A DNA stretch of 64,000 nucleotides, from assembly GCF_020740795.1 (NCBI RefSeq), contig NC_067286.1, positions 18,790,350 through 18,854,349 on the forward strand, written 5' to 3'. Of this stretch, positions 25,801 through 37,690 are shown piece after piece (the stretch's first letter is position 1; every line of letters begins with the position of its first letter). Source of the DNA: Apus apus. Taxonomy: Eukaryota; Chordata; Aves; Apodiformes; Apodidae. A model generated the notes under the pieces. The model was not told where the DNA came from. It saw only the letters and a list, made by a program, of their open reading frames with translations, and searched no databases. The translations under genes were made by a program, and so were the position numbers.

Positions 25801-28800
25801 TAGCATCTGCCACAAGGGGCCAAAGGCCAGAAAAAGGGCTTAGGGAGATACTGTCTTTTGCACACAAGGGTTGTGGTTGTCACGTGCAGCAGACCCCACA
25901 AGTGACACTGGACACATGATAATAAAACAAATATACAAAAAAATGCCTTTTGCCCCCTCTCTGCTCTCCATGGTAATGGATGTTGCAGTCCCCTTCCCTT
26001 TTGGTGATGCTGAGGTGAGAGAGAAGAAGACAGATGGCAACGGAGAGGAAAATTATCCAGATCCTCCTCAGTGGCAGAAATTGTAGGAATCCCCAATTGC
26101 CAGAGCCAAGACCTGGAGCCGTGGGAGGGATGGAAGGTGGAGACACATGGCTCTGCTCAGCCCAGAATAGCAAAGCAGCTGTTAAGTTATTGCTTTTAAT
26201 TTTTACAGCATATGGAAGGGAAAGAATAGCTGTCAAAGGAAGAAAAACAAATAAGGAAAAGGCATGTTGCTGCATTTCTGGGCAGTGGGGAGGAGCACCA
26301 CCTGGCACCATGGCGGGTCCACACAGGGTGGCATGGGCTTCAGGGGACATGGCTGGGATAGCTTTTCCCCTCGCAGCTCCATCAGGAGTTTGGGTGTAAG
26401 TATTTGCACCTGCAGCACCAAGTGTACACCCACCTCACACAGTACCTGCTGCCCATTCTGGGGCAGGGCCAATGCCAGGGAGAAGATTACACTGGCTGGG
26501 ATGTTACAGAGAGATGAAGCCTGGTGTGCTTCCCTCTGGTCCCTTCTGCCATGTACAATTCTGCTGTTAGCTCAGTTTTAGGATGTGCCAATAAGCCCTA
26601 GCAAACCAAAGCAGAACTGAAGGAGAAAGCCCCAAGGACAGGTCCTGCTTGGGACAGCCTACTCTAGGGAAGCCACAGAGAAGGGGAGACTTGATGTGCA
26701 GCAGCATGTGGGAGAATGGAGGAATTACTGAGTGATTAACAGTCTGTGAATGAGAAGCAATGACAGCCTCTCTTAATTTCTGCACTGCTTGGAAAACAAA
26801 TATTTTGGCTTCTATTTTTTCTGGGCTTTAACTATAAAAGAAAAAAAAAATACTTTAGAAATGTGGAGCAATTGACAGTTACACCAGATGCATCCCATTA
26901 TCTGGTCATGGTGTAGGGACAAGGAGCAGTGAGGGGATGCTCCTTCCCCCCAAAAAAACCTGGGAGACTTAATGGAGAAAAATCTAACAATATCTACAAT
27001 GTATTACATGCGAAAATTTAAATTCACTGATTCAATTCACAGCCACTGAGCTACAAATCACTAGAGGCTGGGAGAGCATTTTGGGCCCATTTTGTTATTT
27101 GCTTGTCCTGCACAACAGGCACATGGCTTCAGAGATGGAGCAAGACAAGCAGGAAACTTTACTTGTCCTGTTACTATGCTCTGATGGCTTTTCTCTGGCA
27201 TCTGCTACTGGCTACAATTAGAGATGACGCAGGACCAGTGGTGAGGGCTTAGGGGGTTAGAGTTAGGAGGCTAAGGAGTCAGGATTTACTCTGAAGATAT
27301 ATTCTTATGCTGCTTTATTTTCAGTCTCCTGCTCCTGCCTCCTCCTTGACAGCATCATGAATATCCTCAGTGCAGGTGAATTGGTCCCAGCTTGCTCACC
27401 TAGATCAACACCAGCCTGTCCCTGGGTCTCTGCATCCCAAGCCAACCTGATCTTGTTGCAAAAAGCTGGTGGCCCCAGTGAAAAGTGCAAACATCTGCCT
27501 GAGCAGGAGGTGGGGAACCCTGGACCTAAGGAGTAGATGTGCCAGGACCAAAGCAAGACTGAAGCCAAGAGCTTTGAGCAGTGCCTCCTGGAGGTGAGCA
27601 GGACAGGGATGGGGTTGAATGCTGAGCAGCTGGGGGTCCTATGGGAGTCTGGGAGATGCCCTTCAGCCCTGGCACCCTCCACTAGGGGATGCAGCATGGG
27701 CAGCTGCTGAACAGTGATGATGCTGCAAACAAAGCCAAGGCAAAAGCACTGGAAATAGAAAAGATGGTTCCTTTTCTGTGATATAGAACAGGAATGCATT
27801 GCATGTGGCAGGCAGCAGCCCCAGCACCCATTAAATAAATCAGTCAAACCCTGCCAACATCCTGGGATCATTGCTGAGACAAGCACGGTGCTTGGAGAGT
27901 GAAGGACCAACTCTGCAGCTAGCATATATAATCTGTCCTGGATGAAAATCAGGGAGGCAACACCACTTTGCACCAGTTGGGAATCTGGTGCTTTGTAAAC
28001 TACTGGCACTGCCAGAAGGGCTGACCTCCTGCTCCATGCACCCCAGGGTGCTGCTCAAGTACTTGACCGGGTAACCAACACACATCCATGGGCAGGAGGA
28101 AAGAACTTCTGCCATCTTCCTGCAAGGCTGAAATGTTGCTTGACTGCTGAAGGTGTGGGAGTGATCCGACAACACAACTGAACCTGGAGGTGCTCCCCAC
28201 TGCACTGACACCTCAGGAGAGAGGGAAGCAGTGAGGCTGAGATGAGCAGAGCTGCTTGGTCCTTGTCTCCTCTATCTCTGGTGACCCAGGGGCAGGGAAG
28301 GGATGAAGACGGGCAGATGGGGACTGTTCCCTGGGGTAGGACACAGCTTGGGACATCTCAAATGAAAGGATGGATATTCTCAGCCTTTCTGCAAGAGCCT
28401 CTCTGTGGGACTGTGCATCCAGTGGAAGACAGAAATCATGCCAGGAGCTGCAAATGGAGGAGGAGTGTGTTTGCAGCTCTTTGCTATTTCCACATTGATC
28501 CTGAATGGCAATAGCTGATTTGGAGCTACCAGGGTCTTGCTGGCTAAGCCCTTCTGCAGTCTGAACTCCCCCTGCAGTCCTGGTTTGACCTCCCATGTCC
28601 TCTGTTCTTGGCTCAGGGCAGGGTGGCAGTGACACCAGAGTGCTCCCATCAGGGCTCAACACCTGGCAGGGAGCAAACACACACACACGCACAGTCTCTT
28701 TCTCCCTCTCACACACAGACACACACACAGGTGCACACACATAAAGTCCCCCTCTTGCACTTTTGGCCACCTTCCCAAATGCTAGCATGACACCACAGCC

Positions 28801-29288
28801 CCCTTCTATCCCTGCCCATCTCTGTTGGTAGTGTAGCCTTCTCCAGCTCGGGGCTGGCAGCATTCACATGTGGGCATCCCATATGCCCCGTGCTCCAGAG
28901 CCCGGACATGTGAACGTATCACCCTAGGAGGCAGCACTGCACAGCACTGCTTGGCACAGTGAGTAGTGCTCCTAGAGCATTGGCCATCAGCACCTCGGAG
29001 CTGAGATGGGCAGGCTGGCAGCTGAGCTGGCAGTTCAATAGAGATCTGCTCCTGCTGCACACATAGGAGCCACCAGGTCTTTTGTGGATGACCCTGTTAC
29101 CTTCCCCGAACAACTTCAATGCTGTTGGGCATGGTAAGAGGTAAGATGGGGATACAGTTCTGCTATGCACTGAGACCCTTGGTCTGCTGAAGGGGGGAGC
29201 ACTGAGAGCTACCTGATATCAGAAATATAACTCTGCAAGCACAACTGGAAAACAAGTGAGTTGCTGAGGGAAGTTGTGGAATTTTGTT
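22826..29288. other. No gene recognised; some long chance frames
   Basis: About 6.5 kb, GC-richer from 24 kb on. It has two long minus-strand frames (28009-27305, 234 codons; 28863-28213, 216 codons). Neither shows a motif, signal peptide or conserved pattern I know, and their make-up (rich in Ser, Cys, Leu, Pro) is typical of non-coding frames in GC-rich DNA. Confidence 0.5.
28676..28741. repeat. CA microsatellite, interrupted
   Basis: Three CA runs separated by a TC-rich stretch (CTCTTTCTCCCTCTC). It lies in unique GC-richer DNA. Confidence 0.9.
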
Positions 29289-29407
29289 CTTCAAGATATT
29301 CAAAAGACATGGTCCTGGGCGACTGGCTCTAGGTGGCCCTGCAGGGGAATTGAAGCAGATGACCTCCAGATGTCCCTCCCAACCTCAACCAGCCTGTGAC
29401 TCCATGG
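29289..29407 (+). mobile_element. CR1 3' tail, short
   Basis: The piece reading GACATGGTCCTGGGCGACTG, then GCAGATGACCTCCAGATG and CCCAACCTCAACCAGCCTG is the CR1 3' end. It is truncated and diverged. Confidence 0.82.
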
Positions 29408-31360
29408 AGTGGTTGTGCTGCTTGCAGGAGAGCTTTGAGATAGGAGCAGAAGAACTATATGGAGAGTAACAAGCTGAGGGCATAGGAGAGGGCAGAGTGT
29501 ACAGGGTCTATGAGGTATTCAGCCTCCACATCATGCTCTGTCAGGTGGGCCAGCAAATCACATTGGGAAAAGTTGCCAAGAAGTAGCTCTGTTGGACTCT
29601 GCTCAACGATCACCTGTCTGCTATGAAACTATCTCCTAGCCCCTTGCATGACATTAGGCAGAAGAGTTGAAGACAAGACCAAGGAAAAGGCTGGGGCAGG
29701 GTCCTGTTGTGCACTTAACAGTGATCCTGACCCTTATGACATCCCTGTTCCCATTGTACACTGGAAACAGGGTGCTCCTTCTCCCTTCACCATCACCAGT
29801 GCCCAGGCATTCTGCTGAGAACAGACAGGTGAGAAAATCTTGACCCAAAACCTCCTCCACACACAAGAAACTGGGGGTTTCTGGAAGTCCCAGACTGAAG
29901 GCCAGCAGCTTGGCTCACTGGTGCTGCTGTCATGCCTGGTGTGCAGCATTTTCCTTGTAAGGGCTGACAGGTCCATACCCCAGCCCTGGAAAATGCTGCT
30001 CTTGGCAAGACTGTACAACAGTAGCAGAGCCATTCAGGTGGTTTGGAAACACCATGCTCTGCTCTAACATCTCTGCTCTTGAGGGCAGTGTTGCTTCAGA
30101 GGGGGATCCACCATCCCTGCCTTGTTACTAGCTCTACATGTAATCCAGCAGCATGTGCTTCTCCTCCTATGGCAGGATGGTGTGGTGCTCCCAACCCGAC
30201 AGCTGCTGCTGGCATGTCCATCTCCACCCATGCTGCTACAGCATGCTTCTTCCTCTTCTTGCTGAGTGCCTTCCTCCTGGGACAGATCTCCCAAAGGTTT
30301 CCAACTCTTGCTCCTACAGCAGTTTTTGCCTTTGTTTTCTCTCACCCGGAACCTGCCAATAATATGGCTCCTTTATGTGGCCAATGGTGCAGTCATGACT
30401 GCTTGTAATTAGTCCATGTCCCAGAACAGTCCTGGCCCATGTGGGCTTGATCAGTCCAGAGAATGACCAGGAGACAGCACAGGCTCAGCACCTTTCCCAC
30501 AGGCAGCACGGCTGAGGGCCATGTCTTTTGGCTGATGGGGAGAGAGCAGGTACTGTGGTACTCACATTCAGGCTCTAGATGTCCTCTGGGGTGTGGATGA
30601 TGCTGGTGGCAGCAGCCTTGCAGTAGCAAGGTGGCCCAGGGATGGACTGTGCTGGTGCTTTCTGCTGGGGAAGGGTTTGGTCCCACCCACAGAACAGCAG
30701 TAAGGATTTTGATGTTGATTTTGCCAGGGTTCATGTGGGGAAAGGGCTGGGGCAAAACGGCAATGATGTAGGCAGGGTGGTGGCAGATATTGAGGCCTTG
30801 GAATTAGGCCTCATGGCCACTGCTGTGAAGTCCCTTGCAACCTGCCAAGGTCTCCCAGTGCTATTGTATCTTTAGTAAGCAGGCCAAGATCTCTGCAGTG
30901 GGAAGGCCATGGAAGAGGGAAGAGCAGAAACAAATGCTAACCCTGCCCAGCTTGCACTGGTCTTCCAGGGAGGTCCTGCCCAGAAGGTACCAGGATGCCA
31001 GCAGCTGCTCACAGGTGGTGGGGTGAGTTGTGTGAAAACCAGGAGCAGGGAATGGGAAGAAGGATGGAAGAGATGAGGGTGGGAATAAAGGAGAGAGAAG
31101 TGGCAGAGAGCCTTAATGCAACTGGCTGGGACAGTTATAGACTGGTAGACGTGGCAGCAGGGATTTTCCCATGGGCACTGGGGAGCATAGTCCCCAGGGG
31201 GCTCTGACTGCTCCACTGGACTCCAGAGATTAGAAGTCCCTGATCAAGAAGGGAGGAGAGATGGAACTCAAGCCATGCTCGGTCTAGAGTCTGCAGCTTG
31301 CAGCAATGGCCTATGACAAAGATCAACTCTTTAAGACATACCAGGATTGCACATAGCATC
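29408..31360. other. No gene recognised
   Basis: GC-richer unique sequence with many overlapping frames up to 121 codons on both strands. No domain or repeat recognised. Confidence 0.5.
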
Positions 31361-32770
31361 ATGGCTAATGTTCCAATACTCAAGAAAGGCAAGAAGAAGG
31401 ACCCTGGGAACTACAGGCCAGTCTAGCTTCAGTGCCTGGTAAAATTATGGAAAAGATTATTCTGGGAGATATTGAAAAACACCTGGAGGACAACGCAGTC
31501 ATTGGTCACAGCCAGCACCGCTTCATGAGAGGAAAGTCCTGCTTGTCAAACTTCATTTCCTTTTGTGACAAGGTAACCCACCTAGTTGATCAAGGGAAGC
31601 CAGTAGACGTAGTATTTCTGGACTTCAGCAAGGCTTTTGATACTGTCTCTCACAGCATCCTCCTGGACAAAATGTCCAGCATCCAGCTGGACAAGTGAAC
31701 CATACAATGGGTGAGCACCTGGATCACAGGTTGAGCACGAAGAGTGACAGTGAATGGGCTAACATCAGACTGGTGACCAGTCACTAGTGGGGTCCCCAGG
31801 GCTCCATCCTAGGCCCAGGCCTCTTCAACATCCTCATCAATGACTCAGATGCAGGACTTGAAGGAATTCTAAGCAAGTTTGCTGATGATGCAAAACTGGG
31901 AGGAGCTGTGGACTCCCTCAAGGGCCGGCAGGCCCTGCAGAGAGACCTGAACAAGTTAGAGAGATGGGCAGTCACCAGCCACATGAAGTTTAACAAGGGT
32001 AAGTGCCAGATTCTGCACCTGGGACAGGACAACCCTGGTGGTAAGTACAGACTAGGGAACAAGTGGCTGGAGAGCAGCGTGTTGTAGAGGGACCTGGGGG
32101 TCCTGGCTGATGGCAAATTGAAGATGAGCCAGCAGAGTGCCCTGGCAGCCAGGAGGGCCACCTGTGCCCTGGGGTGCATCAAGCACAGTGTTGCCAGCCA
32201 GTCAAGGGAGGTGATTGTCCTGCTCTACTCTGCACTGGTGAAGCCTCACCTTGAATACAATTGCATGCAATTTTTGGGAACCACAATATAAAAAAGACAT
32301 CAAGCTATTGGAGAGTGTCCAAAGGAGAGCCATGAGGATGGTGAAGGGTCTGGAGTCGATTACTTATGAGGAGCAGCTGGGATCACTTGGATTATTCAGC
32401 TTGGAGAAGAGGAGGCTGAGGGATGACCTCATTGCAGTCTATGGCTTCCTCATGAGGGAAAGAGATGGGGCAGGTACTGATCTCTTCACTCCTGTGACCA
32501 ATGACAGGAGTCAAGGAAATGGCAGGAAGCTGGATCAGGGGAGGTTTAGGTTGGATATCAGGAAAAGGTTTTTGACCCAGAGGGTGGTTGAGCACTGGAC
32601 AAGCTCCCCAGGGAAGTGGTCACAGCACCAAGCCTGCCCGAGTTCAAGAAGCATTTGGATGATGCTCTCAGGCACATGGTGTGATTCTTGGAGTGCCCTA
32701 CATAGGGTCAGGATTTGGACTTGATGATCCTGATGAGTCCCTTCCAACTCAGCATATTCTATGATTCTGT
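31361..32770 (+). mobile_element. CR1 LINE, 3' part with reverse transcriptase remnants
   Basis: The longest CR1 in the window, about 1.4 kb, truncated at its 5' end. An 88-codon frame at 31432-31698 carries the reverse-transcriptase block VVFLDFSKAFDTVSH. Further on the FADDAKLGG block (the YADD-type catalytic motif) can be read at about 31880-31905, after stops and frame changes, so the element is dead. The second half gives the well-known CR1 3' end, ending in the short ATTCTATGATTCTG repeats. The last 380 bases are nearly the same as the CR1 at 2049. Confidence 0.95.
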
Positions 32771-33080
32771 TGTTCCATGATCATCAGATGCCCTATAGCA
32801 TCACTGAGGCCTTTAGCACCACAGCTTCCCAGTGTTGAGGCAGGGGTCAGGGATCTTTCCCGCTACCTTTTGTGGGCATTGCAGGTTTCCTAGGAAATAT
32901 TTCCAAATAAATCAAAGTTTTATGTAGTACCACAAGCCACTACCATCCAAAGCGCCTTTAGGAGCATCACACGAGGCCAGCACACTGGATGCTGGAGCAG
33001 GTGAGAAAGATTACGTTGAGTCCACTGTGTGCCGAATGCTTCCCAAACGCTCTCTGAAGCTGCTTGGGTTTGGTTTCTGA

Positions 33081-33110
33081 GCGTTTCTACTTTTCAGTTT
33101 CACTTGTGAG
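33081..33110. promoter_or_regulatory. ISRE-like cluster of TTTC elements
   Basis: On the minus strand the sequence has GTGAAACTGAAAAG, which fits the GAAANNGAAA core bound by IRF proteins, with more TTTC units on the plus strand at 33074 and 33084. It lies between the CR1 at 31361 and the gag-pro fragment. A single motif of this kind can be chance. Confidence 0.2.
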
Positions 33111-33537
33111 ACTCTCTTCCTCCCTCTAGCGTCCATTTAAAGATGTTCTTCTTGCTCTTCAAATTCAGCTAAAGCAGCGGTCACTGTGACTACGCAGTCA
33201 CTCTCTTCCTTAGGTGCAGGTTTTACATTTTTAAAAGGTACTGCAACTCTCCATCAAGGAATGCAACACGATTTTTCTGATTTACGCTGTGTGGGAGGAT
33301 GCTGTTGCAAGGCTGCCATCCCCTGGCATACTTAAAAAATTATCTCAATTACTCCTTTAATTTTAACATGCTGAGATCTATCTGGGAATGTACAAGAGCA
33401 AGTATTTTTTTTTATGGCTATGAGGAGAGGACAGGCCTGTGCTGGATGTCTTGTTTGAAAGACAGGTCAGAATAAGGTCCTGCTTCTGTTGCCTGTGTGA
33501 GACTGTGACACGGCCCGGATTTAATAACCCAGGAAGG

Positions 33538-34173
33538 TTAGAACTGGACCTCCTTGCTTTCTAGACTGCTGCTGCAATAGAGGAGCCTAGGTGCAGCTGG
33601 ATCCAGTGCTTTGAGCAAATCCAGTCCTAAAATGTTGGTAGGCAGGGCCCCAAGTATCATAACAACATCTGTGGGGTTTTCATGCCCCAGTAACCAACAT
33701 TTAACCCAAGCAGCCTGTTGTGGTTTAGAATCCCCAAAAACATCAGTGACCCAAATTTGTTTTTTTGTCAGGTTTGATGCCGCTTTTAAGAGCAACATCT
33801 GTTTGTATACCAAAAAGGTGACTGGTGTTTTAAAAGGTCCCAAAGGGAAGGTAGCCATCAAGTCTCCACTTTTAGTTTCAGTGAGCCATCTTATATAAGC
33901 CCAGCTGCTGTCCCCATGCCCACATTTGGGGGACAGCACTGCTGGTTTCCCTGACTCCAAATCTATCAAGCCTCCCTCAGGGAGAGAGGGAGCAGAGGCT
34001 TCTTTGAACAACAGTTCTTGATTATTGTTATTATTACTGGGCTGTTTGGGCCATAGCTTAGGAAGGGGTTTTCTATCCTTCCAGGCTCTTACTAATTTTT
34101 CTAAAGCCACAGTTGGTAGCCCGTCCATCATGTCCTGTGGGATTCCCTTCTCTATTCCATCACCCCATAGCAA
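33538..34173 (-). pseudogene. Endogenous retrovirus gag-pro fragment, protease broken
   Basis: A 211-codon minus-strand open frame resembles the end of Gag and the protease of an avian endogenous retrovirus. Its C-terminal part has the protease end motif ALPTNILGLDLLKA and the upstream VTDVFG segment in the usual order. At the position where retroviral proteases carry the catalytic Asp-Thr-Gly, this copy reads Tyr-Lys-Gln, so the active site is gone. An Asn run (five) lies in the middle. Related reading seems to continue upstream to about 34440 in other frames, with stops. No reverse transcriptase follows downstream. The LTR at 34772 is on the other strand and looks like a separate solo insertion. 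Confidence 0.7.
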
Positions 34174-34771
34174 ATTTCGTCTTGCCCAAAAGGTCTGACA
34201 GGGAGGTTTTGCTTATCCTGGTATTCTACCCTTCTTATAACTTTTTGTTTGGGTGGGATCATGGTGGCTCCAATTCTTCTTCCATAATTAATTAGCTCCT
34301 AAGCCATCTCCCCCCATATCATTCAGTCAGCAGCCCTTCCTTGCCTGTTACCTCTCACAGGCCGATCCCATAAATGGTCTTGTAACTGGACTCCATATAA
34401 CTTTAAAGAATCTGGGTTGTTATTCAAGAAAATACAAAATTTCCAACACTCAAGGTATACGGAACATTAGAAAATGTTTCATTTAGTGTTAGACATCAAA
34501 GGTAAATGTCAGCACAAATGAAAGGAGTTATTTTTACAGAACAGGCAGAAGTCTCCAGAGACAACACAGAAGTCTGCTTTTTCCTGCCATGACATCCCTT
34601 CTGTTCTTCCGAGGTATGCTGCAGGCAACACTGTCGACAGTGTGCCTACCTGATGCTTGTTGATCCAACAGGTATTGGTCCTGAAACAGCCTTTGCCGGC
34701 TGTTGTTCCTAGCAGGCTGGTGCTGCCTTCAGGATCTGGAGGCAGTCAGCATACTGTGCCAGCTCAGGGGA

Positions 34772-35472
34772 TGTCCTGGTTTTAGCCAGGATTAAGCCAA
34801 TTTTTCTTTTCACTGATTTTTTTTTCCTTCAGTAAGCTTTCTTGTAACTAGCAACTGTGTGTTCTGCTAGGCTGATAAGACAGTGGAATGTTTTTCTAAC
34901 TACTGAGGCTTCAAGGTTACACCTTCACTCCGCCGGCTCAGACACTATGGGGAGATCTCTGACCCCCCGTGGGAGGCTGAGTTAGACAGACAGCAAAATT
35001 GGCCAAAGATATTCCATTCCATATATCTACGTAAGCTCAGAGGAAGGACAGAGATCTTAGAAGACAGCTTCCTCCTTCTTCTCGCCGCTCTCTTCCGTCC
35101 ATGGCCGGCGTCCGGGAGGACTCTGCTCATCCGTCACCGCCGACCCTTAGGCTCGAGCTCTCCTGACCCTCATAACTCTCCGCTTTCTCCAGCAGCGGCT
35201 CCGGGATTCCTCGGGACTCTTCCCAGTTCAGGGGAGTGCTGTGGGAGTTGCTGGGGGTGGGGGGAGGCGAGAGGCTTTTGCCCATATCTGAATATATCTG
35301 TATATAATTGTATATATTTTCTTGTGTGATTCATTAGTGTTTTAATTAAAGCTGTGTAGTTTAGTTTTCAATCCAGCCAAGTCTCTCTCCTGTTCTCTCT
35401 CTCCTTCCCTGACTGGGTGGGGGGGGGAGGGGATCGAGAGCATTGTTGTCGGACCTGAGTCAAACGGTGACA
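34772..35472 (+). mobile_element. Solo LTR with GGGGA target duplication
   Basis: A 701-bp LTR from TGTCCTGGTTTTAGCC to AAACGGTGACA, flanked by GGGGA at 34767-34771 and 35473-35477. It shares its layout with the LTR at 2896: ATATTCCATTCCATATAT block, TAATTAAAGCTGTGTAG poly(A) region and TTTTCAATCCAG. The perfect duplication shows a clean insertion later reduced to a solo LTR. Confidence 0.9.
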
Positions 35473-36149
35473 GGGGAGCAAGTTCCTCATCCAGAGGCTG
35501 GGCTGAAGATTCTCAGTGAGACCTGACTGGCATCGCTGTGTCCACTGCCTGTCCTCCTCTTGGCTGGGTATTTTTAGATGTCTTACCCTGCGATTCCTTG
35601 TTTTCCTCTGTAAAACACATGTATCTATTAGTGACAGTGCACATTTGTGATTATTTGAATCTTGGTCTTAGGGCCAGCTGTTTGTGATCTGGGAACTGAG
35701 TCATCCCTCCCCCAAACCTTAGTTAGTACTTGATTTCAAACCACTCCATTAACTTTGTAACTAAGTCCTACCAGATGTGGTTACAAGATGGGCAGATCTG
35801 TGCCGAATCATTTGCTTTTATAGTCCTATAGAGCATGACACTGGTATGCCAGGAGATGTTTGGGGCATTGTCTACTCAATATAAAAAAAAAAATGAAATC
35901 TTAATAAATCATACTCAATCTAAAGAAATAATATTAAATCTAAAAATATCAGATAAAATCTAAAGAGACCAAGCTGTGCCCTTCTAGCAGTGAAGGCTGG
36001 ATGCCCAACACTGTGAGCACGACAGGTCCAGTGAGAGCAAAACAGTCACAGCAAGCAGAGGAGTAGGTCTCTGGTGTGGGATGACCAATGAGACAGATGG
36101 GACCCTCTCGGGGAGGCTGCCATTGTAGAAGAAAAAAAAATTTCCCTCA

Positions 36150-36418
36150 AACTTTCTGATACATAGTGAGGGTGATATTTACGGTTTGGAAAACTTTGGT
36201 TCACTGGCTTGGGTCAGCTGCCCTGGGCTTTGCCCCTCCTAGCCTACTGCACCTGCATGGTTTAAAATTACCCTTGGCCTTGGTCACTATGGAAACCTGC
36301 ATATCAGAGCAACTGCTCTCTTTACTTCTAACTGAATTGGACTTTCTAGTCTCTCAAAACTACAGTCTCTCTGAACAGATAAATGATTTTAAAATTCTGT
36401 CCCAGCAAAACCAGGACA
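36150..36418 (-). mobile_element. LTR start, partial, just below the last LRRC56 exon
   Basis: On the minus strand the sequence from 36418 reads TGTCCTGGTTTTGCTGGGAC and later GGGCAGCTGACCCAAGCC, both typical of a widespread avian LTR family. The far end cannot be placed; it may run to about 35900, where AT-rich AAATCTAA repeats occur. It lies 120 bp beyond the exon at 36539 and may have replaced or shortened the 3' end of the gene. Confidence 0.6.
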
Positions 36419-36538
36419 TGGGCACAGAAGCCAGATCTCATAAAACACTGCAATTACTAATACACTTCTCTACTAAACAGTTAGTAGCACATGTCACCAC
36501 TACCTGCATGTCACTACCCAGAGGTTTAGGTCCAGTAC

Positions 36539-36732
36539 CTGAGGAAGACTGGGAGAGACAGGAGTGGCAAGAAGAATCAAGAGAAATCCTTTCAGTGAGG
36601 TCCTCATCACAGGCCTCCCTCAACTCATCTTCACAGCTGTCAGGCAGGCTAGATTTTTCACCCTCTTTCCCATCACTAGGAGTTATCTTCAGTGCTTGAG
36701 CAGCTTTTTCTTGCTGATCTATTTGCAGGCAC
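36539..36732 (-). CDS. LRRC56: LRRC56 exon, acidic and serine-rich C-terminal part
   Basis: One base, 64 codons and one base. Its first G completes a Trp with the two bases left by the previous exon. The peptide starts CLQIDQQEKAAQALKI and has an acidic block (SCEDELREACDEDLTE) and a serine-rich end (DSSCHSCLSQSSS). The donor is TCAG|GTACTG, moderate quality. If that donor is not used, the frame stays open for about 33 more codons to a stop at 36438, just before an LTR that starts at 36418, so this could be a terminal coding exon. The acceptor (GATGTTGTCCAG) has only a weak pyrimidine tract. The sequence is low in conservation, so the call depends mainly on phase and order. Confidence 0.68.
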
Positions 36733-36991
36733 CTGGACAACATCAAGTATCACACCTTTAGTTGCCTTTGAGCTGTGAATATGCAGCCAGACTAGTGCGC
36801 CTTGGCAAGACCACACAGGCAAACAGACAGATAGTGGATTTAGTCACCAACTGTGATTTCCTACTTTCCCGAAGATATGGAAAATCATTCTAAATGGATC
36901 AGCCACATAAGTTGCCTATAACTAATTATCTGACAGTGTCCCAATGTTAATAAAGGGAAATGGGGAGATTAAGAATACTATACAGTGAAGT

Positions 36992-37690
36992 TGTTGTCCT
37001 GAAAGCAAGGTCCATCACCTGGTGTCCAAGGAACTGATCCACACACAGAGATATACACATAAAGATATTTGCTTTAATATCCAGTTCTGCACAGAAAAGG
37101 CAGCAGGGTGGTATTCCACAAAGCAAGCTCAGTTTCCTGAAAAGCAAGTGCTACTTTTATACCCAAAAATGTGAGAAAGAACTTGATCTCTAACATTATT
37201 CTATCACTCACACACACAATTGGTCAACTTATGCCTCGCTTCCATTTAAAGTGGCAATGCTCAGGAATTTCACTGTGCATGTTCAAAGAATAAGAGTAAC
37301 CCCTGCTTGTTTTCAGCAGGGATCCCATTAGCCTGTGAGTGTGAATTTTTATATGCTAACAGCTCATTAATATGTTAATATGGTGATTTCAATCACTCTG
37401 TTTTTCCACCCAGTGCTCAAGGCTGTAACCAAGATAAGATGGGGGGACTGCTCCTTTTCATCCCTTTCATCTAACTAGCAGGTGTCCTGCAGGGCTGTCT
37501 GAAGGCTGGGCTGGTGACTACTTGGGGAGTAATTTTTTTTCTAATTGGAAACTGGTTTTATCTAATTCTTACAGTTTCACTGATATCGAGGCCCTATTAT
37601 TATTCTGCATGTCCCTTTTGTTCTCTTTTATATGATTTTTCCCCAAATGTGATTTTTTTCCCAAAATTCTACTTATTTCAATTAATAACA
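36992..37690 (-). mobile_element. LRRC56 intron: Solo LTR in the last recognised LRRC56 intron
   Basis: A roughly 700-bp LTR of the same family and orientation as 19664-20355, inserted between the LRRC56 exons at 38160 and 36732. It begins TGTTGTCCTGAAAGC on the plus strand and ends at AATTAATAACA, missing the last bases of the other copy. The minus-strand TATA box GGGTATAAAAGTAGC is kept and points in the direction of LRRC56 transcription. Confidence 0.85.

Noticed and set aside
28600..28900. CRISPR-like or satellite array at the CA repeats
   Set aside because: It is a simple dinucleotide repeat; there is no regular repeat-spacer structure anywhere in the window.
31432..31698. 88-codon frame with a reverse-transcriptase motif as a gene
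   Set aside because: It is ORF2 remnant of the CR1 at 31361; stops and frame changes follow.
36166..36699. 177-codon plus-strand frame
   Set aside because: It is antisense to the LRRC56 exon at 36732-36539 and to an LTR; the minus strand explains the sequence.
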